64,000 nucleotides of DNA, taken from contig NC_088717.1 in assembly GCF_963576615.1 (NCBI RefSeq), positions 25,323,344-25,387,343 of the forward strand, in the 5' to 3' direction. Position numbers and translations under genes: made by a program. Shown in pieces: positions 35,165 to 47,300 of the stretch (its first letter is position 1; each line of letters begins with the position of its first letter). Under the pieces are notes generated by a model. The model made no database searches, was not told the DNA's origin, and saw only the letters and a program-made list of their open reading frames with translations. The DNA comes from Watersipora subatra. Lineage: Eukaryota; Bryozoa; Gymnolaemata; Cheilostomatida; Watersiporidae.

Positions 35165-35343
35165 CTGTGGCCTGGACGTATGAAGTCAAAGACTCCTCCT
35201 TGTCTTGTACACAGCAAGCTTTCCTCTTCTGGTGCTAAGCTATGAATAGCAAAACCATCATCGGTGTTTCTGTTTACTACCACCAATACTGAGCCTCTCC
35301 ACTTTGGTAGGCATAAACAGTAGACAGTCAAGCCTTTTCCCCA
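35165..35343 (-). CDS. CAPN15: Calpain-15-like, minus copy, exon H
   Basis: The acceptor is GATTTTAGAG, with the TGG codon as first codon; this choice is required by phase 0 from exon G. The donor is GTAAAA after CCACAG. It encodes WGKGLTVYCLCLPKW, RGSVLVVVNRNTDDGF and ends DFIRPGHR, part of the SOH domain. The middle (IHSLAPEEESLLCTRQGG) differs strongly from the plus copy while both ends are conserved. Confidence 0.75.
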
Positions 35344-35454
35344 CTCTAAAATCTTTTAACAGTTGTTTCTTAAATTTGCATGCAAGCTGTGTTATTATAA
35401 CTGTTAACTAAACAGTGTTATATAAGATGACTATACGTATCACGTAATACACAC

Positions 35455-35579
35455 CATAGAAGTCCCTCGAGCTATGACCATTCGAGATAAAATATCAGCT
35501 GTTACCATTGGTGCATAATTCTCTTGTTGGAGACTGACTTCTTTTTCAGACTGACACACAAGGGTTACTTTTGCGAGTT
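35455..35579 (-). CDS. CAPN15: Calpain-15-like, minus copy, exon G
   Basis: The acceptor is TTGTTATGCAG and the donor is GTGTGT. It encodes KLAKVTLVCQSEKEVSLQQ, a YAP segment and ILSRMVIARGTSM. It is nearly identical in protein to the plus-copy exon at 8900-9024. The downstream intron is only 111 nt (35344-35454), whereas the plus copy has 4884 nt because of the gypsy insertion. Confidence 0.77.
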
Positions 35580-37630
35580 CTGCATAACAAAATATTAAAT
35601 ATACATCCTCAGTTATATTTGATTCTTGAAAATAGCGCATAATAGTGCAAGTGAAATGTAAAGACATTGGTAAAATATGGACAAAGTTCAAATGTCTTGT
35701 GCCATGTTTATTACATGATTATATATATAATATATATATATAATATATATATAATATATATATACATATATATGTTCTCAAAGTATGACTGTGTATTTGT
35801 GTATTCCTCTGTTGTTGTGGTTACCTATAGCTATAGCTAGTATTTTAACATTGCACTCATGCGTTACGATGCTCCTGTTAAGAAACATTTTGGGACCTAA
35901 GTATACGCAACGCAATGCTTTTTCATCTTATATTGTTAGGGCTAACTTGCTGCGCCACACAATAATTTATCTCGAATTTAAAATATGGCAATTTGTGTAC
36001 TGATTCTATACATTAGGAGACATACGTTGTTCACCATGGTGAGTTCAGCCTTATCTTATACTGTAAAAACCAATAACACAGATAAATGATAGAATTTTGG
36101 ATAAAAGTTTGACGTTTATTAAAATACATACTAATACTCCCTGAAAGCATGTAATTAGTAAGCTAAATTGATTCCAGTTAGATTTAGTATTTATGTTAAG
36201 CGTCTGTCTCGAATGTAAAAAAAATGCATGTAGTGCATTGTAATGTTATAATATCTTGCAGCCCATAACCAAAAAATGCACTAAATTCATTTTAGAAGCC
36301 TACACTTCTTTGTTTCCTACCTGAGGTTGACAACTTCCTCAAACATAAATGACTTTTCAGGTTACCATAGCCCTAATGATGCTGCGCTTAAACCAAGTTC
36401 TCCTAAGTGCTTCCAAGGAGGCGGCCCCATACACCGATCTATCACTCCACACATTATTCTTGATGGACAATGTTCAAATATGCATCAGAGATCTTCCAAC
36501 ATATATTATCAATAGATGCAAACATGTAACAGGCAATGCATACACTGCACAACTTAATCATGCCTCTGGTGTAGTGTACAGAAACTTATGCAATGCATAT
36601 GATCTCAATGAATTTAGAGTACTGTCAAAAGTTTGGATTAAGTTAATGAGAAAAACTCTGCTGAGCTTCTGTCATACTTTCAAGAGCAGTAGAGCCCACT
36701 TTGGCAAACCATCCAAATGTTTTGGCAACAAACAAGGAGACTGAAAGGGCTACTAAATTATAGAAAAGAAAATTGTGGTGAAATATACCTTACTCCAAAA
36801 AGAGAGTAAAATGGGCTAGTGTAATAAATAGGTTTAGCACCCAGTAAGACAGATTTGTTACAACTAGTAGTAATCAATGGACAGCAACTAAAAAACCCAA
36901 AAGATTTCTACCTCAGTGTACTATCTAATGTGTCATTATTCCTGGGTTTAAAATGCAAAAATTTAGGTTTTCCAAAAATTATTTTAAAATGACGTTTTAA
37001 ATAAGTTTTCTGGCAAGCTGTATGTATTAATTATAACGACTGGTATATTTTCCAATACCTGGAACTTATATAGGTAAAGTGACATGTTACAAATTGTGAT
37101 AGTGGTAATTATCTGCTTTGTTAATGCCAACTTTGCCCTTTTGTAAGAGTTTAACACATATGATATAATGGTTAATTGTAGCCAGTACAATACATACTAG
37201 CTAGAAATCATAGATATTGTCTTCTACACGTAAATTATAGAATAGAGTGAAAAAATATGATTTCTAGTGGTTTATACATATAGGAACGTAATTAAAAATT
37301 TTAATGTTACTGAACTTGTGCTGGATTAAGTTATAAGTACTAGTAACAAGTCAATTACAAAAACTTTTTTTTCGCAATTGGCTAAGGCGAATCGTGAATG
37401 GCACTTTTAAGGAAAGTGCTCAAACTGCTAAGTTTTTGAAAGAGACTTTGAACTGATTAGATACTACTATCAACTGTGGTTTTTTTATTTTTTATATTAA
37501 CAGCTAATTAAATTTAAACTGTAAATTGTATAACTAATTCAGCGTACAAATTATCAAAATTAGCGACAATATAAATTAACCATAGATTAAGTGTTAGTCT
37601 CTTGTTTTAAAGCAATAATAATCAACTTAC
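35580..37630 (-). other. Intron F-G of minus copy
   Basis: It contains a TA repeat at 35721-35772. A plus-strand 131-codon frame at 36349-36744 (including YTAQLNHASGVVYRNLC and FRVLSKVWIKLMRKTLLSF) is unrecognised; it may be a relic of a mobile element and is not called as a gene. The rest is AT-rich with nothing recognised. Confidence 0.55.
35721..35772. repeat. TA dinucleotide repeat
   Basis: About 50 bp of interrupted (TA)n, for example ATATATATAATATATATA. It is likely length-polymorphic. Confidence 0.85.
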
Positions 37631-37803
37631 TATTTTGCTGCCAGGCTGAATGGGAGAAAAGAAAAATGTAATAAACACCAGTCGGCAGCGATGTACTTGA
37701 CCAAGATATAAGTGAGCAGCGTTTATAATCAGTACAATCGATGAAGTTATACTGAGCATCATGGATTTGTAGTACCATTCCATCACCAGTTTTTTTATAA
37801 TTG
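37631..37803 (-). CDS. CAPN15: Calpain-15-like, minus copy, exon F
   Basis: The acceptor is ATTTTTGCAG and the donor is GTAAGT. It completes the Gly codon from exon E and leaves one base over. It encodes GMVLQIHDAQYNFIDC and a CSLISWSSTSLPTGVYYI segment ending FSHSAWQQN. The pairing with 7728-7903 of the plus copy extends to splice-site positions. It belongs to the C-terminal region following the protease core. Confidence 0.76.
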
Positions 37804-38948
37804 CTGCAAAAATGTTATGCGCTTGTTTAATAAAATTTTATTTTAACTTGGTTTATAAAAATCAGCAGAAAAATTATCATTTACTTACAATAAAACCTAT
37901 TGCAAACGTTGGGAACTAGAATAATCAATATAATTTAGTAAATTGGTTTTAAAGTAGTATTTCCCTCTCTTTAATGAATTTTGATTTGAAGCATGAACTT
38001 GCATGGGATTGTATTTTAATTGTGTTTATTGTATAGCGGAGCCAATGAAATATTTTTTACTACTGAGCACATCTACATAAAGTGCTTCATTTAGTGGATA
38101 CAAACCAAAATATGTTTACAAAGTTATGAAATAGAATTACCTATATTATTAATCTTTGATTGAACTTGACTAAAGATGATACAAAATGAGCACAATAAAA
38201 ATGGCTCTATGGTAAAGTTCATACCACAAGTAAAGAAGTGATTTATTTAAAACAAACTAAAGCTTCGGTTATACATTAACAGTTACTAGTATTTTATATT
38301 AGATGTTGTTCCAATATGTTTGCTTCACTTTTAAAGCTATCTTACAGTACATGTAGCTTCTGTATTAATATTTTGTAGATCAATTGGCAGCTTTAGGGCA
38401 GTTGGAAAACTAGACTGCTTGGAGAGCTTTTTTAAATCAAGCAACCATATCTCTTATTAATTATCCAACGGAAGCTAATTTTACAAAAGGAAGAGCAGAG
38501 TATTCAATATGCAAGTTGAACCAGTTTCAGCAAAGATGTAGCATTGAAAAGTTGTAGCTGCTTTTGCTTTGATTTGTTTTTACCCCATAAAGTAATCGGT
38601 TATCTTTGCCCAGCAGTCACTGAATCAGTAGTGGTGAATGCTCACTCTGGATGTGAAAAAGTAAATAATAGTAGCAAATTTTTAAAGTAGCAGCCAGTTT
38701 AGTGTGGCAAATCTTCTAACCACATAAAAATTCATCTACTGTAAGACTTACCTGTTAGATTAAAGTTGAAAAATGAACAGTTGTTTATTTAACAGAGTTC
38801 TACACATTTTCAAATTATGAGGTATCAAATTAGGCAAGTATATTATAAAAATAGCCATTACACCTTATTAAGCATCTATGATTCAATTGCATTTAGTGTA
38901 TTTTTATATGGCTATGCTTTAAAATATTCCTGCTGATTATGCACTTAC

Positions 38949-39107
38949 CCATGTTCCTGTTGTAAGTATATTTGAATAGCTGTATCTTCTTTAACATCTA
39001 ACTTGAACTTTTCATATTGTTGATCAGTTTTTCTAGGTAGATGAGTCTTTAAACGATGTTCAAACCATTTGGGTTGCATTCTGCAAATGCATACTTGGCT
39101 AAAAAAC
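38949..39107 (-). CDS. CAPN15: Calpain-15-like, minus copy, exon E
   Basis: The acceptor is ATTTTACAG and the donor is GTAAGT. The first base joins with two bases from exon D to make the Lys of FIK|FFSQVCICRM, a join that continues the calpain pattern of an F-I/V-(R/K)-(F/Y)-F segment right after the protease core. It ends AIQIYLQQEHG. The 93-codon open frame that runs past the exon start to 39226 is intronic read-through. Confidence 0.78.
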
Positions 39108-39906
39108 CTGTAAAATGTATACCAGAGAAATTTGAACCGGCATTGTGTTTTACTTATAAGAATAAAGAATAGGGCAGGTACAACAGCACAGAACATTTTT
39201 CCCATGCGATGGTATATATCCCACACCTATAAATTACATTCAAACTTGAAAGAAATTTAACCTTAACTTGGGCTACGTAGATTAAAACACATATTGCATC
39301 ACTTACATGTAGTGTATGGTGAAGGCTGTAGAGCGCTTTGTTGCATGTGGGCTACTATTGTGTGTTGACAGCTAATAAAGCACATGTTTGTATGTTCTAA
39401 GTGTACATGCAAACTAATAAGATAAACATATTACTTTAGTTCTAGAGTAGAACTAAAGTTGAAAGGTCAGATAAAATTAGTCTGTTATGACAAGCATATT
39501 TTGATGGAGTAGTTTTAGTGTCTTTAAATTATCAATATTTGAAAAGTTCTGAAATTTTCAACATTTCAAAGTTAAATTATCATTGATAAAAGGTTGGACT
39601 ACTTCCTATGTTTCTGTCGGAAAATGATACAGTGAAAAATTCATTATTTTTACATTTAACCGTCCTTTTTGTAGGTCAATAATGACCTCTTGACACGCGT
39701 TTTGTCGAAACATTAATTAGATTATTACATCATTGCATTTAGTAATATTTTATTAGTATAATGTTTTATAATTTTTACAAAAACGAGAAGTAAGTTTTTA
39801 ATCCAATTGGTGAGTAATAATTATCGTTTTTGACCTTTGATTTCTGCAATTTTGTTGATTGCATACTTTGTAAGCTGCATATAGACATTTTAATTAATAG
39901 ACTTTA

Positions 39907-41906
39907 AAGATGTAGTTGCGTCAAAATTTAAGTTGATCTTAAAAGAAAGAATTTTTTTTTCTCTATCAGTTGATATGTTGTTTGTTGTGTTACGCGATCG
40001 CATTGCCAAGATATTTGAAGATTAAAACCGAAAAAATCTGATCGCCGTAAAAACGCTCAGGCCACAAAAACGTGCCCAGCCTCGCCAAAAATGATGTCAC
40101 GCGTTTGGCAACCTGTCTCTATCTCTCGTAGTCACATCGGCTATTTGCGATAAAAGTCTAGTCTTACGCGGCTCTATTGGCATATATCTTATTTTGTATT
40201 TGCTCATGTTGGCTAGAATAAAATTCTAAATCCTGCTACAGATGCATTATTATGAATGTTTAAAAGGCCTCAAATAACGAAAATTGAAAATTTGTTCTAC
40301 TCACTTTCTCCAAATGTTGTGTAAACATTTGGGTACCGACTACCAATTCTACTGGTCTACGGTAATTCTGTCAAGTCACTTTTGTAGAACGCGGTCTTTG
40401 TATCAGCATAGTTCTGCATCTACCCATACAAACGATATACAGCCTCCCATAAGCCCCGCCCACATTATGTCGCCTATTACCTACGTACTCGTTTCTTGCT
40501 AGTAGTATTCTTACCGAATACTAGATTAGTGAAATAAGCAAGCCACCTCTTTGAAAAGAATATAGACAGGGATAGAGTTTTAAGAATGAGAAGTCTGCTG
40601 CAAACTGGATTTGAACTCACATTCTCCAGTTCTGCGGACACCCATATACCATATCCGATACACTACAATATTCTGCAAATCATGTTTTGCATTATCTTCA
40701 ACAATATTATTTTATTATATAATTTTTACAAGCAAAAATATTTTCATCTCGGCATAAAACTTTTATTAAAAATATTCATCAAGTCGTGGCCACTCACATA
40801 GTATTAGCTGATACAATAAGACAAATTCATCTACTGCAACAAACTCAAACAAAACATCATGGCTTATGCAGCACGCATTCAAGTCTCTCTTTCCACTTTA
40901 TGGCAGTTTCCACACTGACAAAGCTTCTTCGGCTGGTGGGACGACATAAACATTCTGTAATCAGTAAAAAAATGCAATAAATATATGTCATTCTAAAGCG
41001 TATCTATTGACAGCTTCCAAATTGGGAGTTAAATAGATTGCGAGTGTAATTTTAAAAACGAATAAACATTTAATACAGGCACAAGTATGCCAAGTCAACG
41101 ATTCGAAGCTTTGGTTCTGGAAATTAAAGATTTGCAATGATCAATCGATTTTACCCACTTCCTACAAGTGAAAATAATTTGCAATCATGACTCTAATTTA
41201 CCAAAGAAAATTCGAAAAAAATATTACAGCTAGGTAAAACGGCAGATAAGCTATGAAACGATGATTGGAGATAGCAAAGAATTATCATTTTATTAATTAG
41301 TATATGTATTTATGACTATAAAAAATATTACATTTACTAAAGTATAGAAGACTAAGTTAATTTACCTCCATTCTGTCTTCTTCTGCAGCAAAACGCTGCT
41401 GACGCCTGTCAGCTTTGGCCATAGGCTGTCTACTCTAATCTTTTACTAAAAGTTGCTCAGATAACTCTGAGTAGCGGTCGCTTGAACTTGAAGCCATTTT
41501 AAAACTATGTATAACTTAGTAATTGTTGAAACGCGTTGAATCAGTAACGAGTAACGAGATAATTTGGTAAACAAAAGAATAACGCTTATTAGGAGAATCT
41601 TCGAGATCACAGACAACGCGTTTTACGAGTGACAACATTTATTACGGCCTATATAAAAATTTCGCACGCATGATTGGCTAACGAATCGACCTCATATTTA
41701 TCGCTTGTGGTTTCGTTTCAGATAACAAGCTTGTGACGTCACGAAATTGCCACCCGCTGGAACGTGAGCTTTTTAAAAGAGGGCCTCATTCAAACGCATA
41801 TATCTCTGGACAGGGTTGGTCTACAAAGACAAAAATGGCATCAAATTGTAGCTGATGTTTTAGCCTTTTATGGGTCCTAATTTCATTTTTGACGCAACTA
41901 CATCTT
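39907..41906. mobile_element. 2000-bp TIR DNA transposon, non-autonomous
   Basis: The left end AAGATGTAGTTGCGTCAAAA and the right end TTTTGACGCAACTACATCTT are perfect 20-bp terminal inverted repeats, flanked by TA on both sides (39905-39906, 41907-41908). The left 430 bp recur at 63565-64000. Flanks here also read TTAA, but the second copy keeps only TA, so a TA duplication (Tc1/mariner-like) is favoured. There is no transposase-length frame. A short minus-strand frame from 41496 opens MASSSSDRYSELSEQLL and stops after 20 codons; it may be the remains of a gene once carried. The element lies in calpain intron D-E. Confidence 0.85.
40585..40685 (-). repeat. tRNA-like / SINE-like segment inside the transposon
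   Basis: The minus strand contains GTGAGTTCAAATCCAGT, close to a tRNA T-arm / Pol III box B. It is preceded by a GTAGTGTATCGGATATGG stretch resembling a degenerate box A and an anticodon-stem-like TCCGCAGAACTGGAGA. Stems pair imperfectly, so a functional tRNA is unlikely. Confidence 0.35.
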
Positions 41907-41909
41907 TAA

Positions 41910-43498
41910 TATTAAGCTTTCTCCTAGTTTCTAGTTGCTACAGTCTGACTAAAATATGGTTGAATTATGACACTGGTTCATTTCCAACAACTTAAAAACT
42001 CATGTTGTGATGAGCCATCAACAAGCTCACCGATACTGAATACTATAAAGATAGTAGAGTAGAAAAAAAATTATTTGCAGAAAATGTACAAGGTCAATGG
42101 TAAAACTCCGTTCCATCAGCTCCACCAACACATTTATCTTTTTTTTAAATAAATTGCTACGATTCACTTTGTGAATCAAATTAAACTATATATATTTTTT
42201 TTAATTTGTACGACTCACAAAACTTACCTAGGTTGTAAATCTTCTTTGCATTATATCAAATTAAAAATCTTAGTCTTTACCATATTTGAAAGGAATATTT
42301 GGTTAGTTTCAAGACTTTCCAAGCATTCATGTTGTTATTATGAGTAGTTGGCTCAGCATAAGTGTTCAGCATTATGCGGCTGTTAGCATCTTTGGAACTT
42401 GTGTCATAAAATTTAACCTACATGTAGGTGATCGATGCAATGGAAGCAATACCTAGAAGCGATGCAGCAAATTGCTCTTTTGGGATTCCCTTCTAGTCAG
42501 TATTCAGCTTGATTAGCTCCTTTCCCTGATAATAATCAGAGTTATTATTATAATTGACTTCATCACTGCCTAAGCTGATGATGTTTTTTGTCATCAACCT
42601 AGTTTTACTAGGTATATTAGGTTCTTAGGAAAGTTAATCAATCCTAACATGGCTCTCTGTTTTACCAACATGTTTTTTACATAAACCATCTGTTACAGTA
42701 GAGTGATACAATCATTCACTCAAATATTGGCACCAAAAACCTCTGCTAAGCTGGATATATCTTGTGCTGCTGTTGCTTATCATATGTGGGTTGCTTTCAA
42801 TGTCAAGTTTTGATACTGTTGTGAAAGTCAGTGCTGACTATCCATTTGCAAGTGGGGTCTTGTTACAAGTTGTCTTTTACCAAAATGAGTATTAGCTCTC
42901 ATGCCCAACTATAATTGTTACAAGCATGATGGATGGTGAATGAGTATGGCTCTTTAATACGCATGCTAAATCTGCACAGAGATGTGTTAATGTTCAAATA
43001 ATTCACAAATGTCCATATACATTTTTTTTTGCTTGTAGACAGTATCTTGTGTTCTGTGCTCTTTGTTGTTCAGTCTCACTAGGGTATCTTCCTTTGCTAC
43101 ATATTTTTACCCATCCTGTTATACACTGGCTTACATAGCTTTATATACCGTGTTATGTGATAGTTCCTGTGGCTTTCCATGAAAGCGGGCTTGCATATAA
43201 CTACGCTAATCCCAGTATAGCTTGATGCATAAGGCTATTAGAAATAGCCCAGTTTAGGAAATCCAGAACATACCTCACCCCTAGATGTAGTACCAGTATT
43301 CAAATATTGGCTTACCAGCGTCGATAAGGTGAGTATGGATTTAAGTCCAATAGTAAAAACCTTGTTACATCTTTAGGTTACAATGCTTAGTTTTCTTTAT
43401 GGCGTAACATGTTGCCGCGTTCATCTAGGATGTTGTTAGAGTGTTCTTTTGGCTTGAGTCGATGTGATACTTCAGGTCATTGTATTGGAGAAGCAGTT
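41910..43498. other. Intron sequence, nothing recognised
   Basis: This is part of the 9.6-kb calpain intron D-E (39108-48698). No coding, RNA or repeat signal that I can support. Confidence 0.5.
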
Positions 43499-44041
43499 TC
43501 ACTTAGCAGCGTTGAATTTCATTCTTTTCTTGGACAACTTCATAAAGACTAGATTCCAGTGTATATTTGTACTCATGAAATCGCCTTGCATATTTTTAGC
43601 ATGCAGCTGATAGGCTGTTGCAGGTGCATGAGTAGCTTTGCTACTTGAATATAATCTGCTGCTACCACCTGTGCTAGCAGTCCAATTCTTGCTAGAGTTA
43701 CTGGTTGCCCCACAATGAGATACCTTTCCTGTGAAATGACTACTGTTGCCGAAAGAGTTATGCCCAGCATGATTTTGTGAATGTATTTTGCAAGGTGTAA
43801 GCCTGGACTGGCATCGCTCTTGTTTAGCCTCAACATCTTTTGCTGATGCAAATTGAAGCTGTTTATCTGAACCGACATGTGGCTGCTCTATCATTCCTGG
43901 AACATTGAGCGTCGAGGTAGTGGCAGTCCTGTCCACATGACTTGCCTTTGTTCCTGTTTTCTTGCATTGTTTATTCAATTTGTTGTAACTGGTACAAATT
44001 ACAGGTTCAACTAATTTACTCATAGTCTTAGGAGCGAACAC
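43499..44041 (-). CDS. Unrecognised 180-codon open frame
   Basis: The open frame begins MFAPKTMSKLVEPV and is Ser/Thr/His/Lys-rich, with a Cys/His cluster in the middle (CQSRLTPCKIHSQNHAGHN and later KVSHCG). It is much longer than chance frames nearby. The Cys/His cluster might be a broken zinc knuckle of a retroelement gag, but spacing does not fit CCHC. It lies within a calpain intron on the same strand as that gene. It is more likely a mobile-element relic than a host gene. Confidence 0.3.
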   Translation of the reverse strand: MFAPKTMSKLVEPVICTSYNKLNKQCKKTGTKASHVDRTATTSTLNVPGMIEQPHVGSDKQLQFASAKDVEAKQERCQSRLTPCKIHSQNHAGHNSFGNSSHFTGKVSHCGATSNSSKNWTASTGGSSRLYSSSKATHAPATAYQLHAKNMQGDFMSTNIHWNLVFMKLSKKRMKFNAAK

Positions 44042-44053
44042 CTGTGGTTTTTC

Positions 44054-44326
44054 TTGATTAGAGCAAAGTTTCTTATGATTAATGGGTATCGTAAAAGGTC
44101 AAAGAACCAAGAAACAATACTGGGGTTGTACAGACACAAAGGTGGAACAGGCAGTAACATAAAAAAGGTCTACGACATTGAAAACCATATTACTCAAACA
44201 AATCTAAGAATAATCAGGGAAGAAACAAAGAAAGCTAAAAGGTCAGAAGACATGACAGAAAACCAATTGACCGATCACCAGGCTGCGAGGCAGGAACTAT
44301 GTGACATGTGGAACCATGTGTTTTAA
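44054..44326 (+). CDS. Unrecognised 90-codon open frame
   Basis: Starts 13 bp from the start of the minus-strand frame at 44041, in divergent orientation. It is highly charged and probably helical (IREETKKAKRSEDMTENQL) with a C-terminal QELCDMWNHVF. No family was recognised. It could be a piece of the same relic element. Confidence 0.25.
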   Translation: MIRAKFLMINGYRKRSKNQETILGLYRHKGGTGSNIKKVYDIENHITQTNLRIIREETKKAKRSEDMTENQLTDHQAARQELCDMWNHVF

Positions 44327-47300
44327 TGTAAACAGAAACTGCCAATTTGCTGAAAGTATGCTAGCAATTTTGGAGCTCCTTTAGTTGTCAACAGCATTTC
44401 ATGCACTCAAAAATTGTTTTTAGATAGAAAGAAACATTATATGTTACCCGTTCAACAATCAGCAAGATTGTTGAAAAACATCTAGGTAGGAGAGACAGTA
44501 GTATTCAAGAATTATTGCTTGCAGTGAAAGATCATAAGATTGAAACTAAGTTGAAAACGCACTGATAGAACAAAGCTTAGCTGAGATTATAGTTTGAGCA
44601 AGTCTTCAAAAATCAAGAGGCAAACTATGAAGGAAAAAGTACACCGATATCTGTAAAAGGGTTAACTAGCAAATAGCTATAAAACAGTAAAGCCTTGCTC
44701 TAGAGGTAGTAGGGAACTTTGATGTATTCCTCAGGGAGTCTTAAAAATAAAAAAGATGCCCAAAGAAATCCAACTACAAAGAATGGAACAGAAAAGTGTC
44801 AACTCAAACACTGAAAGCAACCTATTTTTAGCAGCCCTATTTTAGAGACAACAAAGGTGTAAAGTCAAGTGAGAACTGAAATTGCATAAAACTCTTATGA
44901 CAAGTCAAGTCTCAGACTATCTTATTATATTAAATTTGGGACTAGGTCTGAGGGATGTATTTTTGACGATGTATCGGAGGATAAGAGGCCTTCTGTTTTA
45001 AAGATAGCAAAAGGGTCTCCAAAAAGGGTCCCCAGGTAAAAAAAACAGTTTTGTTTACTTAGGCTAGCCGCCTAAACCAGAAGTACCTGAGGTTTTCTAT
45101 GTGTAATCCTATTACCAATAATATCAATAACAACCATGTCTATATTGTAGAGAGCGCACTAAATACGCAAAAGAAGATTAAGATGGAAATATCACAGGCT
45201 AGGGAACAGAAATCAAGCTGCATGTATGTAAGGAGAAGGTAACAAAACAGAGACTGACAGAACAAGCAAGCTTATGTGGCCACAATAAAGCACACTGAAC
45301 AGAATATAAGCCTTCCTTGGAACAAACTGGTTACATTTAGAGTCTGTCAGCTGGTGTCAGGCAAAAGACAACTCCCGATTCATGTGACCAGCACTACACC
45401 CAGCTATGCTATTCCTGTGGCTACACTAGTGTGGGCAAATATTTGGTCTCTGGCCACCAGTTAGCTTAAAAAGTGCCGAATACAAGAGTGCCAAGTCTAT
45501 GAGGTAGACAAAGATCTCTATATGGAGTTTACCAAGCCAAACGTGTGACATAGAAAAGTAAGTGAGCTTTTCGGAACTCTACTTTACTCTAGCAAAGATA
45601 CCCAATCACGATGGCATCTAAACCCAAATAAATAAAAGTAGCTTTACCCAGAATAGATGAAAGAAACAAAAGCAGACAGAAAACATAAGAAACAACCACA
45701 GTCCACTACGTTTACCTGTTTGGGCATCGCGCATCTCCAAAACAAAAATATAATTCACCCCTTAAGACGTGACCTTTACCATCAACTTGTATTATTATTA
45801 CTTTTTTGCTATATCACAGCTTCTACTAGTGTTGCTTTTTGTTATCTGCATAATTTTATTTGGCTATGATTACAGCCAAGGCTTTGATATCCGCTGTGCC
45901 AACATGTATTTCTTCACATCAACATGTACTAAAACCATCCAATCAGTCAATCAATATTTTTTTAAATCACCGGGCAGGTTTCCGGATGAGAAAAAAACCC
46001 AAAAGTATAAACCACAACAATTTAGCTCTAATACAAGCAGCATAATAGGGGTTTACACAAACAATCAAGGAAGTAAAATAATGGCAGGAATAGCTCAACT
46101 ATTTGCAGAGACTAGAAGACAAGTGCAAAAAGCTAGAAGAGACATTTCCGCTTTCGTTCGAAAGCGGAAAAAGATGCGACGGCTATACTGAAAATAAAAA
46201 TATTAGTGGCATCTTCAGGCAACTAAGTGGATATGTGTAATCAAATTAGACTGTGGCCATCTTGCAGGATACAAAGAAAATATGGGTGAAGCCAAATACA
46301 AACAATAGATAAACTAAAATATACTCTGCTAGTTCATTATACATACAATTATGTTAGATGTTATTTTGCAATACCAATATTATAAATAGTATCATTCAAT
46401 TTATATAAATATAATTATGATGCATTTTTGAGACTCTATGGAATACCCTGGACCATGATCTTGCCCGGCACAAATCCCTTGTTCAGTACTGTTAAGGTCA
46501 GGGTGATTTTCACCCAGATTTACCTATATTTGCTTATTATTTAATTAGTAAGGAGTGTATGCAGGGTTCAGCTAAATTTGAGCTTTTAGGCCATAAACAT
46601 ATAGTTTATAATTTAGCGTCATTAAATAGCTTTGTTTCTTTTTCCCAAATTAATCAGAGGTTACTTTGAAACCTGTTAGAAACACACAAATTCAAATTTA
46701 GACTAGATTAACATGTTAACCATCCTGATGAAGGAAACGACTGTGTAGCTTTGGTAACCAATAAAAAAACAGGTAGTAGTGAACCTGACACAACCTACAA
46801 GCTATTTGATCCAAGACATTACAACATTTTTGTCAAACTGTTAGCTTTTCTCGTAATACAGGGCTGTTAACTCACTGCATTCACTCAAACTATAGAATGT
46901 AGTTTTTTCCCTCTCTTCACATAGTTTACACAATTCCGTGTCTATTGGTTTCCTAATAGATTTCCTTCTATATCTAGTTAGTATTGCCTAAGTATGAACT
47001 GCTATCAACATCATTTTGATCTCTTTCTTCATTTCCTTTTCACATAAATTTAAAAAAATTATAATTTTAGCAAAAACTTATAGCAAAAAAGCTGTATCAG
47101 AGCTCTTTTAAACAGAAAAGTTTCTAATCAGTCTTCCGTTTTAAATTTAATTATGACCTTGTTGTCAAACTAATACTTTTACTAAATTTTTACTAATAAT
47201 ACTTTTCTTAAAGTGCTAAAATTGAAAACAGATTCAAACAGTTATTGATGCCATAATAAGGAATCATATTCCCTGAACATATCGAAAATTGTGGGCAAAG

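Noticed and set aside
39904..41909. piggyBac/Kolobok assignment from TTAA flanks
   Set aside because: The second copy at 63565 has CTAA, so only TA is shared; the superfamily was left open.
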